From Veillonella sp. (GTDB lineage Bacteria > Bacillota > Negativicutes > Veillonellales > Veillonellaceae), in contig NZ_JBGKFB010000001.1 of assembly GCF_041333735.1 (NCBI RefSeq), positions 1,233,001-1,297,000 of the forward strand: a stretch of 64,000 nt of DNA. Direction: 5' to 3'. Within the stretch, counting starts at the first letter, position 1. Each line of letters starts with the position of its first letter. Position numbers and translations under genes: made by a program. This document shows positions 51,086 through 60,539 of this stretch, one piece after another. The notes beneath the pieces are model-generated. The model was not told the DNA's origin, made no database searches, and saw only the letters and a program-made list of their open reading frames with translations.

Positions 51086-52573
51086 TTATAGAACGTGCAT
51101 TTTTTCTGCTTCTCGGTAATCCTTAAGGACTGGACGAGGCGGTAATTTGCCCATGATACTCACTACGTAGATTGCGATGGAAGAGAAGATGAAGCCTGGC
51201 ACGATTTCGTAAAGACCAAGGAATCCAAATTGTTTCCAAATGAGTACTGTTAAACCACCTACGACGATACCAGCAATACAACCATGATGTGTCATACGTT
51301 TCCAGAATAAGGAGAACAAGATGGCTGGACCAAAGGCGGCACCAAAGCCTGCCCATGCATAGGCAACCATTGTTAAGATGTAGCTATCAGGGTCCATCGC
51401 CATATAGATGGCAATCAATGCTACGATAAGTACTACGATACGACTTACGAGTACTAATTCCTTATCACTTGCTTTAGGATGAATGATATTGGCATAGAAG
51501 TCGTTAGAAATAGCAGAAGCTGTTACTAATAACTGTGCAGATGCGGTACTCATAATAGCTGCGAGTACTGCAGACCAGATGAGACCTGCTACAAATGGTG
51601 TAAAGAGACGTTCTGTCATGATGAGGAATACAGTTTCCGCATCAGTGCCTACTAAAACATCAGGCAACATGTATACGTGACCGATGAGGCCAACTGCAAT
51701 GGCCGCCATAAGGGATAAGATAACCCAAACCATGGCGATATTTGTAGATTTCTTAAGCTCTTTCGCATCAGAGATAGCCATGAATCTTACGAGGATATGA
51801 GGTTGACCGAAGTAACCAAGACCCCAACCAAGAGAAGAAATTAAGCCGATAGCCCATGTGAACCAGTCGGATGGATCACCAAATAAGCTAAGTCCTTGCG
51901 GGAACTCATGTTGAATGAGTTGGAATGTTTCAATAGGGCCACCCATAAACATGGCAGCCGTAATTGGTACTGCTAAGATAGCAAAGAACATTAATGCCCC
52001 TTGTATACAGTCTGTCCAAGATACAGCGAGGAAGCCACCGAGGAATGTATAGAATACGACGATGCCTGCTGTAATAAAGAGAGACACTGTGTAATCAAGA
52101 CCAAAGATGGTATTGAACAACTTGCCACCTGCTACAAAGCCTGATGATGTATATATCAAGAAGAAAATCAAGATAAACAAGGCGGAAATGACAGCTACCG
52201 AATGGGATTGGTCGTGGAAACGATTCTTCAAGTAATCCGGTAAGGTTAAACTGTCGCTGGCAACCTCTGTATGGTTACGCAAGCGTCTAGAAACGAATTT
52301 CCAGTTCGCCCATGTACCCAATGTGAGGCCTACGGCAATCCATACACCAGAAATCCCCGTAGTATACGCTAGACCCGGTACACCCATGAGCATCCAACCA
52401 CTCATATCTGATGCTTCCGCACTAAGTGCTGTAATCCATGGTCCTAGTTGTCGGCCACCGAGGATGTAATCACCAATGCTATTAGATTTCCTGTAATAGT
52501 AGACCCCGATATACATCATGAGTCCTAGGTATAAGGCAAAGGCGATTATAATCATTAAGTTGTCTTGTGTCAT
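51086..52573 (-). CDS. putP: Sodium/proline symporter
   Basis: A 495-residue sodium:solute symporter with 13 hydrophobic segments. SAEASDMSGWMLMGVPGLAY and TFLGGFLAVSWTDCIQGALM are PutP landmarks, and FGAAFGPAILFSLFWKRMTH is the core near helix 10. It imports proline with Na+. AAGGAGG lies 11 bases before the start, rather far but the only good site. Proline uptake complements proC at 10.5 kb. No proline dehydrogenase gene is in the window. Confidence 0.93.
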   Translation of the reverse strand: MTQDNLMIIIAFALYLGLMMYIGVYYYRKSNSIGDYILGGRQLGPWITALSAEASDMSGWMLMGVPGLAYTTGISGVWIAVGLTLGTWANWKFVSRRLRNHTEVASDSLTLPDYLKNRFHDQSHSVAVISALFILIFFLIYTSSGFVAGGKLFNTIFGLDYTVSLFITAGIVVFYTFLGGFLAVSWTDCIQGALMFFAILAVPITAAMFMGGPIETFQLIQHEFPQGLSLFGDPSDWFTWAIGLISSLGWGLGYFGQPHILVRFMAISDAKELKKSTNIAMVWVILSLMAAIAVGLIGHVYMLPDVLVGTDAETVFLIMTERLFTPFVAGLIWSAVLAAIMSTASAQLLVTASAISNDFYANIIHPKASDKELVLVSRIVVLIVALIAIYMAMDPDSYILTMVAYAWAGFGAAFGPAILFSLFWKRMTHHGCIAGIVVGGLTVLIWKQFGFLGLYEIVPGFIFSSIAIYVVSIMGKLPPRPVLKDYREAEKMHVL

Positions 52574-52896
52574 GCCTATATAAGACCTCCTTAGGTTTAA
52601 TTTGTATTCTATAGTATTATAAATAATTCCTATTGTACCATATATTAGCGCTTTAGAGTGTAAAAATTTCGTGATATTACGTAGTTTCTATTCAAATTTT
52701 AAAGATTAGTTTTCTACATATGCATTAGACGTTGGACTAATAAATCGTTTATACTAATAAGCCCAATGGCATATGAAATATGTTAAAATATAAGAATGGA
52801 AAAACGATATTTCGTGTTTTGTATACGAAATTTCGTCATTGATAGTCGTAATTATGGTCTTGTATGTATATTTCTGGAACGTGAAAGGAGGTACCT
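52574..52896. other. Divergent region between putP and recQ
   Basis: It holds a putative -10 for putP on the minus strand (TATAAT read from 52621 to 52616), a TGTTAAAAT extended -10 for recQ (52781-52789), and an inverted repeat just downstream of it (52809-52831). I see no gene. Confidence 0.5.
52809..52831 (+). promoter_or_regulatory. Inverted repeat upstream of recQ, possible operator
   Basis: ATTTCGT (52809-52815) and ACGAAAT (52825-52831), with a 9-base centre. A third TTTCGT follows at 52831-52836. It lies just downstream of the TGTTAAAAT box. It does not match the GAAC/GTTC core of the Gram-positive LexA box. Confidence 0.45.
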
Positions 52897-54780
52897 ATGG
52901 AACAACAGCCAGCTTCAAAACAAGCTATTACATCACAGTCGGTTGATATGAAGCAACAAGCTATGATGAAACAACAGGCATTACGGATGTTGGAAACATA
53001 CTTTGGGTATACCTTCTTTAGACCGGCTCAAGAGGCTCCTATTGCTTCCTTATTATGCAATGAAGATGTAATTGGTATCATGCCAACAGGGGCCGGCAAG
53101 TCTATCTGTTTCCAGATTCCTGCTCTTTGCAAGCCGGGCCTTACTATCGTGTTTTCGCCACTGATTTCCCTTATGAAAGACCAAGTAGATGGTCTATTAG
53201 TGCAGAACATTCCAGCGGCACTCATTAATAGTACCCTTACCCAAGCGGAGTTTAATAAGACTATGTACGAGGTACGCAGTGGTAAGATTAAGCTCTTATA
53301 TATTGCACCAGAGCGACTAGGCTCTAATTTCTTCTGTAATGTATTGCGAGCATTGCCTATAGCTCAAGTCATCGTTGATGAGGCTCACTGTATTTCTGAG
53401 TGGGGACATGACTTTAGACCGTCCTATCGGCTCATTGGTGAGTGGCTCAACTCGCTACCGAAGAGACCTATCGTAGGAGCTTTCACCGCGACGGCTACAA
53501 AATATGTAGAAAATGATATCAAGAAACTATTAGGCCTAGATAATGCGAATGTGTACGTAACGGGTTTTGATCGACCTAATTTATCCTTCTCTATCATTCG
53601 TACACCAAAGCGCATGGATTATGTAGTCCATTATGTGCGCCAACACGCCAACGAAAATGGTATTATTTACTGTGCGACGCGCAAGGATGTAGATCGGGTG
53701 TATGAAAATCTAACCCGTGCAGGCATAAAAGTAGGTCATTATCACGGAGGTCTCAGCGATGAGGTGCGCCGTGAGATGCAAAACGCCTATGCAGATGATA
53801 AACTGCAGGTCATGGTGGCTACCAATGCCTTTGGCATGGGCATTGATAAAAGTAATGTGCGCTATGTGTTGCATTACCAAATGCCGCGCAATATGGAGTC
53901 CTACTATCAAGAGGCGGGCCGTGCAGGTCGCGATGGAGCACCTGCAGAATGTATTTTGCTCTACAGCGGGCAGGATGTACAGGTTCACAAGTATCTAATT
54001 GAACAGTCCATCGAAACTCCTGAGCGGCAAGAGGTGGAACTACGCAAGTTGCAGTCTATGATTGATTACTGTTTCTGCAGTAATTGTTTGCGTAAATATA
54101 TGCTTAACTATTTTGGTGAAAGCACCGTTTGGACCACATGTGACAATTGTAGTTCTTGTAAAGGTTCCGCCGATAAGGTAAATGTAACGAAGGAGGCGAA
54201 GGCCATCTTCCGTGCCATTATGGGGACCGATGAACGCTACGGGGCATCTATGATTACCTCTATCGTGCGCGGTGAGCGAACGGATCGCATCATGCGGGCA
54301 GGCCACGATGCATTGCCTGTCTTTGGTTTACTAAGCAATGTAGACGAGAAATCGATTAAGGGCCTTATTCAACAATTTGTGGCCTCTGGCTACTTGCGTA
54401 GCTCTACAGGTAAGTATCCTGTGCTATCTTTGACAGCTGGTGCTGAGGAAGTCTTAGCGGGGCATAAAGAGGTAGAGGAAATCAGACAACATGTGTCTGT
54501 ACCATCTCGCACTAGTCGGACTACGTCCACTGTGGCACGAGGAAAATCTAGCTCCGGTGCAGGTGGTTTATTTGAACACTTACGACAACATCGCAAGCGC
54601 TTAGCTGAAGAGGCTGGCCTTCGACCATATCTTATCTTCCCGGATACTGTGCTTATTGACTTAGCTAATTTACGACCAACCACATTGGGTGAGTTTGGCA
54701 ATGTTAAGGGCGTAGGGGAAGCAAAATTGAAAAAATATGGCCTCAGCTTTTTACAGGCCATTGCAGAATATAAGGGATAA
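52897..54780 (+). CDS. recQ: ATP-dependent DNA helicase RecQ
   Basis: A 627-residue 3'-5' helicase used in recombination and fork repair. Helicase motifs: Walker A MPTGAGKS (K68), VDEAHCISEWGHDFRPSY (motif II and the aromatic-rich loop), AFTATAT, and QEAGRAGRDG (motif VI). The zinc-binding cysteines lie in CFCSNC and CDNCSSC. A winged helix follows, then the C-terminal HRDC domain (about 560-627, with FEHLRQHRKRLAEEAGLRPY). An N-terminal Gln-rich stretch of about 25 residues precedes the helicase core. AAAGGAGGT precedes the ATG. Confidence 0.97.
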   Translation: MEQQPASKQAITSQSVDMKQQAMMKQQALRMLETYFGYTFFRPAQEAPIASLLCNEDVIGIMPTGAGKSICFQIPALCKPGLTIVFSPLISLMKDQVDGLLVQNIPAALINSTLTQAEFNKTMYEVRSGKIKLLYIAPERLGSNFFCNVLRALPIAQVIVDEAHCISEWGHDFRPSYRLIGEWLNSLPKRPIVGAFTATATKYVENDIKKLLGLDNANVYVTGFDRPNLSFSIIRTPKRMDYVVHYVRQHANENGIIYCATRKDVDRVYENLTRAGIKVGHYHGGLSDEVRREMQNAYADDKLQVMVATNAFGMGIDKSNVRYVLHYQMPRNMESYYQEAGRAGRDGAPAECILLYSGQDVQVHKYLIEQSIETPERQEVELRKLQSMIDYCFCSNCLRKYMLNYFGESTVWTTCDNCSSCKGSADKVNVTKEAKAIFRAIMGTDERYGASMITSIVRGERTDRIMRAGHDALPVFGLLSNVDEKSIKGLIQQFVASGYLRSSTGKYPVLSLTAGAEEVLAGHKEVEEIRQHVSVPSRTSRTTSTVARGKSSSGAGGLFEHLRQHRKRLAEEAGLRPYLIFPDTVLIDLANLRPTTLGEFGNVKGVGEAKLKKYGLSFLQAIAEYKG

Positions 54781-54895
54781 TAAATTTTACTGTATATATG
54801 GTAGTGCTATGTATTTTTTAGTATGATAGTACTATATATTGTAAGACAGAATGTTAGTGTTATTCGACTTAGTATACATAGATTTAGGGGGATAT

Positions 54896-55687
54896 ATGAG
54901 TCTAGCAGATACACAATACCTCGGTATTATTGAAAATATTTTAGAACATGGTACATATGGTCAAAATCGTACGGGCATTGCGACCTATAAATTACCTCAT
55001 CAAATCATGCAATTCGACTTACAAGAGGAATTTCCCATTTTGACTACAAAGTTTGTAGCTTTCAAAACAGCGGTAAAAGAATTGTTGTGGATTTGGCAAA
55101 TGCAATCCAACGATGTACGTAAATTACAAGAAATGAACGTACGTGTATGGGATGAGTGGATGCGCGAAGATGGTACCATTGGTAAGGCTTATGGTTACCA
55201 AATTGCAAAGTACAAACAATTAGACAATCTCATCAAAACTATCAAAGAAGATCCAGATAGCCGTCGTATGATTGTAACCTTATGGAATATTGAAGATTTA
55301 GATGATATGGCATTACAACCATGTGCGTATGAAACATTATGGGATGTAGCTGACGGATACTTGAACTGTATGCTCATTCAACGCAGTGGCGATATGGGCC
55401 TAGGCGTTCCATTTAACACGGCTCAATATGCAGCATTACAATGCATGATTGCGCAGGTAACAGGTCTTAAACCTGGTAAATTTACTCATGTTATTAACAA
55501 TGCTCATGTGTATGAAAACCACGTAGAAGCATTGCGTGAGCAATTGGCACGCCGCGATCAAGCGTTGCCAGCGCCAAAAATTGTAGTAAATCCAGACGTG
55601 AAAGATTTCTACGATTTCACACCAGAGGACGTTACATTAGATGGCTATGAACATCTAGGTAAATTGTCCATGACTGTTGCTGTATAG
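54896..55687 (+). CDS. thyA: Thymidylate synthase
   Basis: A 263-residue enzyme methylating dUMP to dTMP with methylene-tetrahydrofolate. The nucleophile is C143 in QPCAYETLWDVADGYLN. QRSGDMGLGVPFNTAQYAAL is the dUMP-binding region and HVYENH the usual ribose-binding motif. In E. coli the catalytic Cys is followed by His (PCH); here it is Ala. The ATG at 54896 has AGGGGG six bases upstream and is preferred over the ATG at 54851. folA follows, so the dihydrofolate made here is recycled next door. Confidence 0.93.
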   Translation: MSLADTQYLGIIENILEHGTYGQNRTGIATYKLPHQIMQFDLQEEFPILTTKFVAFKTAVKELLWIWQMQSNDVRKLQEMNVRVWDEWMREDGTIGKAYGYQIAKYKQLDNLIKTIKEDPDSRRMIVTLWNIEDLDDMALQPCAYETLWDVADGYLNCMLIQRSGDMGLGVPFNTAQYAALQCMIAQVTGLKPGKFTHVINNAHVYENHVEALREQLARRDQALPAPKIVVNPDVKDFYDFTPEDVTLDGYEHLGKLSMTVAV

Positions 55688-55707
55688 CATAGTATTCATG
55701 ACCCTTA

Positions 55708-55793
55708 TTAAATAGCATAATATGTATGGCTGTTGCCATATGGGTGTTCATAACAATTGCTAAATAGTATTACATTTATGACTGTTGTCATAT
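55708..55793 (+). repeat. Imperfect tandem repeat with covarying hairpins
   Basis: Two units of about 34 bases, 52 bases apart (55708-55741 and 55760-55793), with about 25 of 31 aligned bases alike. Each holds a 6-bp hairpin with a TGTT loop: TATGGC/GCCATA (55725-55740) and TATGAC/GTCATA (55777-55792). The one base pair that differs changes on both sides (G-C to A-T), so pairing is kept. A third, weaker unit may start at 55690. It lies between thyA and folA. Confidence 0.55.
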
Positions 55794-55816
55794 AGTATGA
55801 ATCGAAAGAGGGCAGT

Positions 55817-56311
55817 ATGTTAGCATTAATCGTAGCCGTAGCACATAATCGTGTAATCGGTAAAGATAATACCTTGATTTGGCACTTGCCGAATGATTTG
55901 AAATTCTTTAAAGAAAAAACTACAGGTCATGTCATCATTATGGGTCGTAAGACCTTTGAAAGCTTGCCGTTCTTGTTACCAAATCGTGAGCACTGGGTGA
56001 TTACCCGCGATAAAGGATTTGATGCGCCTGAAGGGGTTACGATTTTCCATAGCCCTGAGGCGGCTGCAGAAGCGGCGCGTGCTCTTGATGCGGCCTATGT
56101 CATCGGTGGTGCTCAAGTATATGAGGCTTTCTTGCCTTACGTAGATACGATGTACATCACAGAAGTAGACCATGAATTTGAAGGGGATGCATTTTTCCCA
56201 GAGTTTCCAGAGGATGCTTTCACCATTGAATCCGTTGTAGACGGCATGGTGGATGAAAAGAACAAATATCCTCATCGTTTTGTAACCTATCGCAGAAAGG
56301 CATCTAAATGA
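55817..56311 (+). CDS. folA: Dihydrofolate reductase
   Basis: A 164-residue enzyme reducing dihydrofolate to tetrahydrofolate with NADPH. Motifs: LIVAVAHNRVIGKDNTLIWH (the substrate loop and W22-like residue), MGRKTFESLPFLLPNR, and YVIGGAQVYEAFLPY. The acidic active-site residue is the D or E just after the PND-type LPNDLKFFK. GAGGGC precedes the ATG. The stop overlaps the tex start (ATGA), so tex is coupled to it. Confidence 0.96.
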   Translation: MLALIVAVAHNRVIGKDNTLIWHLPNDLKFFKEKTTGHVIIMGRKTFESLPFLLPNREHWVITRDKGFDAPEGVTIFHSPEAAAEAARALDAAYVIGGAQVYEAFLPYVDTMYITEVDHEFEGDAFFPEFPEDAFTIESVVDGMVDEKNKYPHRFVTYRRKASK

Positions 56312-58590
56312 GTGAAAGAATGTTTGCCATTATCGGCAGTGAATTAAATGTTAAGCCAAAGCAGGTGCAAGCTGCCGTAGAATTGTTGGACGAAGGCAAT
56401 ACGGTGCCATTTATTGCGCGTTACCGTAAAGAGGTAACAGGCGAATTACAAGATGAGCAATTGCGTACCATTGAAGAACGCATTAAATATTTGCGCAATT
56501 TGGAAACACGTCGTCAAGAAATCATTGCCTCTATTACAGAGCAAGAAAAGATGACAGACGAGTTGATGAAAGCCTTAGAGGCTGCTACAAAACTTCAAGA
56601 ATTAGAAGATTTGTATTTACCGTACCGTCCTAAGAAACGTACGCGTGCCATGATTGCCCGTGAACGTGGCTTAGAGCCGTTAGCGGAAATGATCCTTAAC
56701 GATACAGTGACCTCTGGCGATCCGTTAGAGATTGCTAAAGAATTTGTAACAGAAGAGGTACCAACCCCAGAAGACGCTATTCAAGGTGCATCTGATATCG
56801 TAGCGGAAATCGTAAGCGATAGTGCAGACTTCCGTGCGTACTTGCGCAAAAAGATGTGGAACGAAGGCTTTATTCAAGCTGAATTGGCTGGTGATGAAGA
56901 GGTACAGCAACAGTTCTTGCAATATGCAGAATATGCTGAACCAGTTCGTCAAATGCCGTCTCACCGCATCTTGGCGGTTAATCGCGGTGAAAAATTAGGG
57001 GCCTTAAAATTAGCTCTTACTGTGCCTGGTGATACATATGTAGCGTACATGGTGCAAAAGTTAGAGAAAAATCCAAAGTCTATCTTTGCAGATTATAAAG
57101 CAGCGGCCGTAGCAGATGCGTACAAACGTTTAATTTTCCCTGCTTTAGAGCGCGATATCCGCAATGAGTTGACGGAAAATGCAGACGAACAAGCTATCAA
57201 GGTGTTCGGTGTAAACCTTAAAAATCTATTGTTACAACCGCCTTTGGCCGGTCATGTTATCATGGGCCTTGACCCTGGGTACCGTACAGGTTGTAAGATG
57301 GCTATCATCGACCAACAAGGTAATGTGCTAGATTACGGTGCCTACTACTTAACGAATAGTGAAAAGCTTCGCAAGGAAGCACAAAAGGTGTTGGCTGATA
57401 AAATCCGTAAGTTCAAAGTTACCCTCTTATCCATTGGTAATGGTACTGCATCTTACGAAACAGAGCAGTTTGCATCTACCATGATTGAAGAGGAAAAATT
57501 AGATTGTCACTATATCATCACCAATGAAGCTGGTGCGTCTGTGTACTCTGCATCTAAATTGGCCATCGATGAATTACCAGATTTAGACGTAACAATTCGC
57601 GGTGCCGTATCCATTGCACGCCGCGTGCAAGATCCATTGGCTGAATCTGTTAAAATTGATCCTAAATCTATCGGTGTAGGTCAATACCAACATGATGTAA
57701 ATCAAAAACAATTGACTCATACTTTAGATCAAGTGGTTGAAACCGTAGTAAACCACGTTGGGGTAGAGCTTAACACCGCATCTCCAGCTATTTTGCAACA
57801 TATTGCAGGTATTTCTAGTACGGTGGCTAAGAATATCGTTGCGTATCGTCAAGAGAATGGTGTATTTAAAAGCCGTAAAGAATTGCTAAAAGTACCACGC
57901 TTAGGTCCTGCAGCGTTTACGCAATGTGCTGGTTTCCTTCGCTTGCAACACGGTAAAAATCCATTAGATAATACATCTGTCCATCCTGAGTCCTATGAAT
58001 TGGCAGAACGCATTATTGGTGAGTTAGGATTTACCTTAAAAGATTTGCAAGATAAGGCACAACTAGAAGCGTTACAAGTGAAATTACCGCTCGTTGATGC
58101 GGAGAAAATGGCCGCAAAACTTGATGCGGGTGTACCAACTGTACGAGATATTCTAGCTGCTTTGGCAAAACCAGGTCGTGACCCTCGTGAAGATTTGCCA
58201 GCACCACTTACGAGAAAACATGTAGTAAGCCTTGAAGATATCAAAGTCGGTACTGTGGTAAAAGGTACAGTTCATAACGTAGTTGACTTTGGTGCCTTCG
58301 TAGACTTTGGCCTTAAAACTAATGGTCTTTTGCATCGCAGTGAATTATGCAATAGCCGTCAACATCCATCCGATGTACTGGCTGTAGGCGACATCATCGA
58401 AGCTCAAATTATTTCTGTTGATGTGAAGCGTAATCGTATCGGTTTATCTGTAAAAGCATTACAACCAGAAAAGCCAAAGAATAACGATAATAACCGAAAC
58501 AGAAATAACAATGGTCAACGTCGAAATAATAATCGTGACAACGGTGGCCGTCAAAACAATAGAAATAATGGAGAACGTCGAAAAGCATAG
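56308..58590 (+). CDS. tex: Tex-family RNA-binding transcription accessory protein
   Basis: A 760-residue protein. An N-terminal helical domain starts with VKPKQVQAAVELLDEGNTVP and IARYRKEVTGELQDEQL. A YqgF-like RNase H fold contains VIMGLDPGYRTGCKMAIID. Helix-hairpin-helix motifs (AGISSTVAKNIVAYR) come next, then an S1 domain at about 650-720 (VGTVVKGTVHNVVDFGAFVD). A low-complexity tail of about 35 residues, almost only Asn, Arg and Gly, follows and is unusual. Tex binds nucleic acids and affects transcription and toxin gene expression in several species. It starts inside the folA stop. Confidence 0.95.
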   Translation: MSERMFAIIGSELNVKPKQVQAAVELLDEGNTVPFIARYRKEVTGELQDEQLRTIEERIKYLRNLETRRQEIIASITEQEKMTDELMKALEAATKLQELEDLYLPYRPKKRTRAMIARERGLEPLAEMILNDTVTSGDPLEIAKEFVTEEVPTPEDAIQGASDIVAEIVSDSADFRAYLRKKMWNEGFIQAELAGDEEVQQQFLQYAEYAEPVRQMPSHRILAVNRGEKLGALKLALTVPGDTYVAYMVQKLEKNPKSIFADYKAAAVADAYKRLIFPALERDIRNELTENADEQAIKVFGVNLKNLLLQPPLAGHVIMGLDPGYRTGCKMAIIDQQGNVLDYGAYYLTNSEKLRKEAQKVLADKIRKFKVTLLSIGNGTASYETEQFASTMIEEEKLDCHYIITNEAGASVYSASKLAIDELPDLDVTIRGAVSIARRVQDPLAESVKIDPKSIGVGQYQHDVNQKQLTHTLDQVVETVVNHVGVELNTASPAILQHIAGISSTVAKNIVAYRQENGVFKSRKELLKVPRLGPAAFTQCAGFLRLQHGKNPLDNTSVHPESYELAERIIGELGFTLKDLQDKAQLEALQVKLPLVDAEKMAAKLDAGVPTVRDILAALAKPGRDPREDLPAPLTRKHVVSLEDIKVGTVVKGTVHNVVDFGAFVDFGLKTNGLLHRSELCNSRQHPSDVLAVGDIIEAQIISVDVKRNRIGLSVKALQPEKPKNNDNNRNRNNNGQRRNNNRDNGGRQNNRNNGERRKA

Positions 58591-58700
58591 TTATATATAA
58601 CTACGTGGTCCTTTTTGCTTCATTATTCTATGCAATCTAGTTAATCTATATTAATAGATATTAAATGAGATATATTATTGACTAAAAGTCATCATATAGA

Positions 58701-58739
58701 AAACCGCATCCTCTATGGTGTTAGAGGGTGCGGTTTTTC
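58701..58739 (+). terminator. Terminator after tex
   Basis: AAACCGCATCCTCT and AGAGGGTGCGGTTTTT form a 14-bp stem (one G-U pair) with a loop of 8 and a T run. It comes about 110 bases after the tex stop. Confidence 0.9.
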
Positions 58740-58883
58740 TATATAGCTTAAAACTATGTATATTAATGCAGAAGTGATATATCGAAAATAGTATATCTGA
58801 TTGAAATATTTAGATATAAGGAGTATGATGAACTCATAGAGGAAATCTTCCTCAATCTATATTCCTACATAGGAGGTAATGCT

Positions 58884-60368
58884 ATGAGCTTGAACCTTAA
58901 AGAACGATATGGACTTTTAATTAATAATGAATGGGTACCGGCATCTGATGGTGCTGAATTCAATGTATATAACCCTGCTAATGGCGAACAACTCGCTATC
59001 TGTGCAGAGGCTACGAAGGACGACGTTGATAAAGCGGTAGATGCTGCAACAGAAGCTTTCAAAACTTGGAAAAAAGTATCCCAAGTAGAACGGGCTGATT
59101 ACTTGTTAAAAATTGCTGACGCTATCGATGCGCACAAAGAGTACTTGGCACAAGTTGAAACTTATGACAATGGTAAACCAATCCGTGAAACTTTGAATGT
59201 AGATATTCCACTTGGTGCTGACCATTTCCGTTACTTCGCTGGCGTACTTCGCTCCGAAGAAGGATCTGCTCAAGTATTTGACGAAAATACATTGAGCCTT
59301 ATCGTACGTGAACCAATTGGCGTTGTAGGTCAAGTGGTGCCTTGGAACTTCCCATTCCTAATGGCAGCTTGGAAATTGGCACCATCTCTTGCAGCAGGTT
59401 GTACAGTTGTAATTAAACCTTCTAGCCATACATCCCTTAGCCTTTTAGTATTAGGCGATATTTTGAAAGATATCTTGCCAGCAGGCGTTGTAAATATCGT
59501 AACTGGTAAAGGCTCTAAATCTGGTCAATATATCCTTGATCATCCAGGCTTCAGCAAACTTGCTTTCACAGGCTCTACAGAAGTCGGTCTTGATGTATAT
59601 AAAGCAGCATCTGAACGCTTGATTCCTGCTACATTAGAATTAGGTGGTAAATCTGCGAATATCTTCTTTGAAGATGCGAACTGGAAACAAGCTCTTGATG
59701 GGGCAATGCTTGGGATCCTCTTCAACCAAGGTCAAGTATGCTGTGCAGGTTCCCGTATCTTCGTACAAGATACAATTTACGATAAATTCGTAGCTGAACT
59801 TTCCGCATTATTTGATAAGGTAAAAGTTGGTTTACCTTGGGAAGAATCTACACAACTTGGTTCCTTGATTTACGAAGATCAAGTTAAGAAAGTACTTAGC
59901 TATGTAGAACTTGCTAAAGAAGAAGGCGCTCGCATTGCAGCTGGTGGTGTACGCGTTACTGACGGTGAACTTGGTAAAGGTTGTTTCATTAGACCTACAC
60001 TTATCGTAGACGCTACAAACGATATGCGCGTAGCTCGCGAAGAAATCTTTGGCCCTGTAGCTGTTGTTATTAAATTCCACAGCGAAGAAGAAGTGATCGA
60101 ACAAGCTAACGATAGCTTATACGGCCTTGGCGGTGGCGTATTCACACAAAACCTTAACCGTGCCATCCGCGTGGCTCGAGCAATCGAAACAGGTCGTATG
60201 TGGGTTAACACATATAACTCCATCCCAGCAGGCGCACCATTCGGTGGCTATAAACAATCTGGTATCGGCCGTGAAACTCACAAAGTTATCCTTGAACACT
60301 ATACTCAAATGAAAAACATCATTATCAACTTGAGTGATAAACCATCTGGATTCTACAATTTAGATTAA
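58884..60368 (+). CDS. NAD-dependent aldehyde dehydrogenase
   Basis: A 494-residue ALDH oxidising aldehydes to acids. The general-base glutamate is in LELGGKSANIFFED, the nucleophile is C286 in GQVCCAGSR, and the NAD-binding VPWNFPFLMAAWKLAPSLAA and FTGSTEVG segments are intact. It resembles the AldA/acetaldehyde-type group of Firmicutes (N-terminal LLINNEWVPASDGAEFNVYN). The natural substrate cannot be told. TAGGAGG precedes the ATG. It is monocistronic, with its own terminator. Confidence 0.92.
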   Translation: MSLNLKERYGLLINNEWVPASDGAEFNVYNPANGEQLAICAEATKDDVDKAVDAATEAFKTWKKVSQVERADYLLKIADAIDAHKEYLAQVETYDNGKPIRETLNVDIPLGADHFRYFAGVLRSEEGSAQVFDENTLSLIVREPIGVVGQVVPWNFPFLMAAWKLAPSLAAGCTVVIKPSSHTSLSLLVLGDILKDILPAGVVNIVTGKGSKSGQYILDHPGFSKLAFTGSTEVGLDVYKAASERLIPATLELGGKSANIFFEDANWKQALDGAMLGILFNQGQVCCAGSRIFVQDTIYDKFVAELSALFDKVKVGLPWEESTQLGSLIYEDQVKKVLSYVELAKEEGARIAAGGVRVTDGELGKGCFIRPTLIVDATNDMRVAREEIFGPVAVVIKFHSEEEVIEQANDSLYGLGGGVFTQNLNRAIRVARAIETGRMWVNTYNSIPAGAPFGGYKQSGIGRETHKVILEHYTQMKNIIINLSDKPSGFYNLD

Positions 60369-60387
60369 TAAAATATAAATCTCTCCA

Positions 60388-60433
60388 ATAAACTATAACA
60401 AAGAGGCACCAATTTAATTATTGGTGCCTTTTG
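60388..60433 (+). terminator. Terminator after the aldehyde dehydrogenase gene, copy 1 of a duplicated element
   Basis: AGGCACCAAT, TTAATT, ATTGGTGCCTTTT, preceded by 13 bases that recur exactly at 62427. The exact match of 23 bases covers 60388-60410 here and 62427-62449 in the second copy. Confidence 0.88.
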
Positions 60434-60539
60434 TGTTATTCATTATAATATTGTTATAGATAAAATACACTTTTATGATAAAGAGGATTAGAATAATTGT
60501 TGTGTACGTATATGTGTAAAAATAAGGAGAGGTGAAATA

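Noticed and set aside
55708..55793. CRISPR-like array between thyA and folA
   Set aside because: Only two or three imperfect units with changes inside the repeat and no cas genes; better read as structural tandem repeats.
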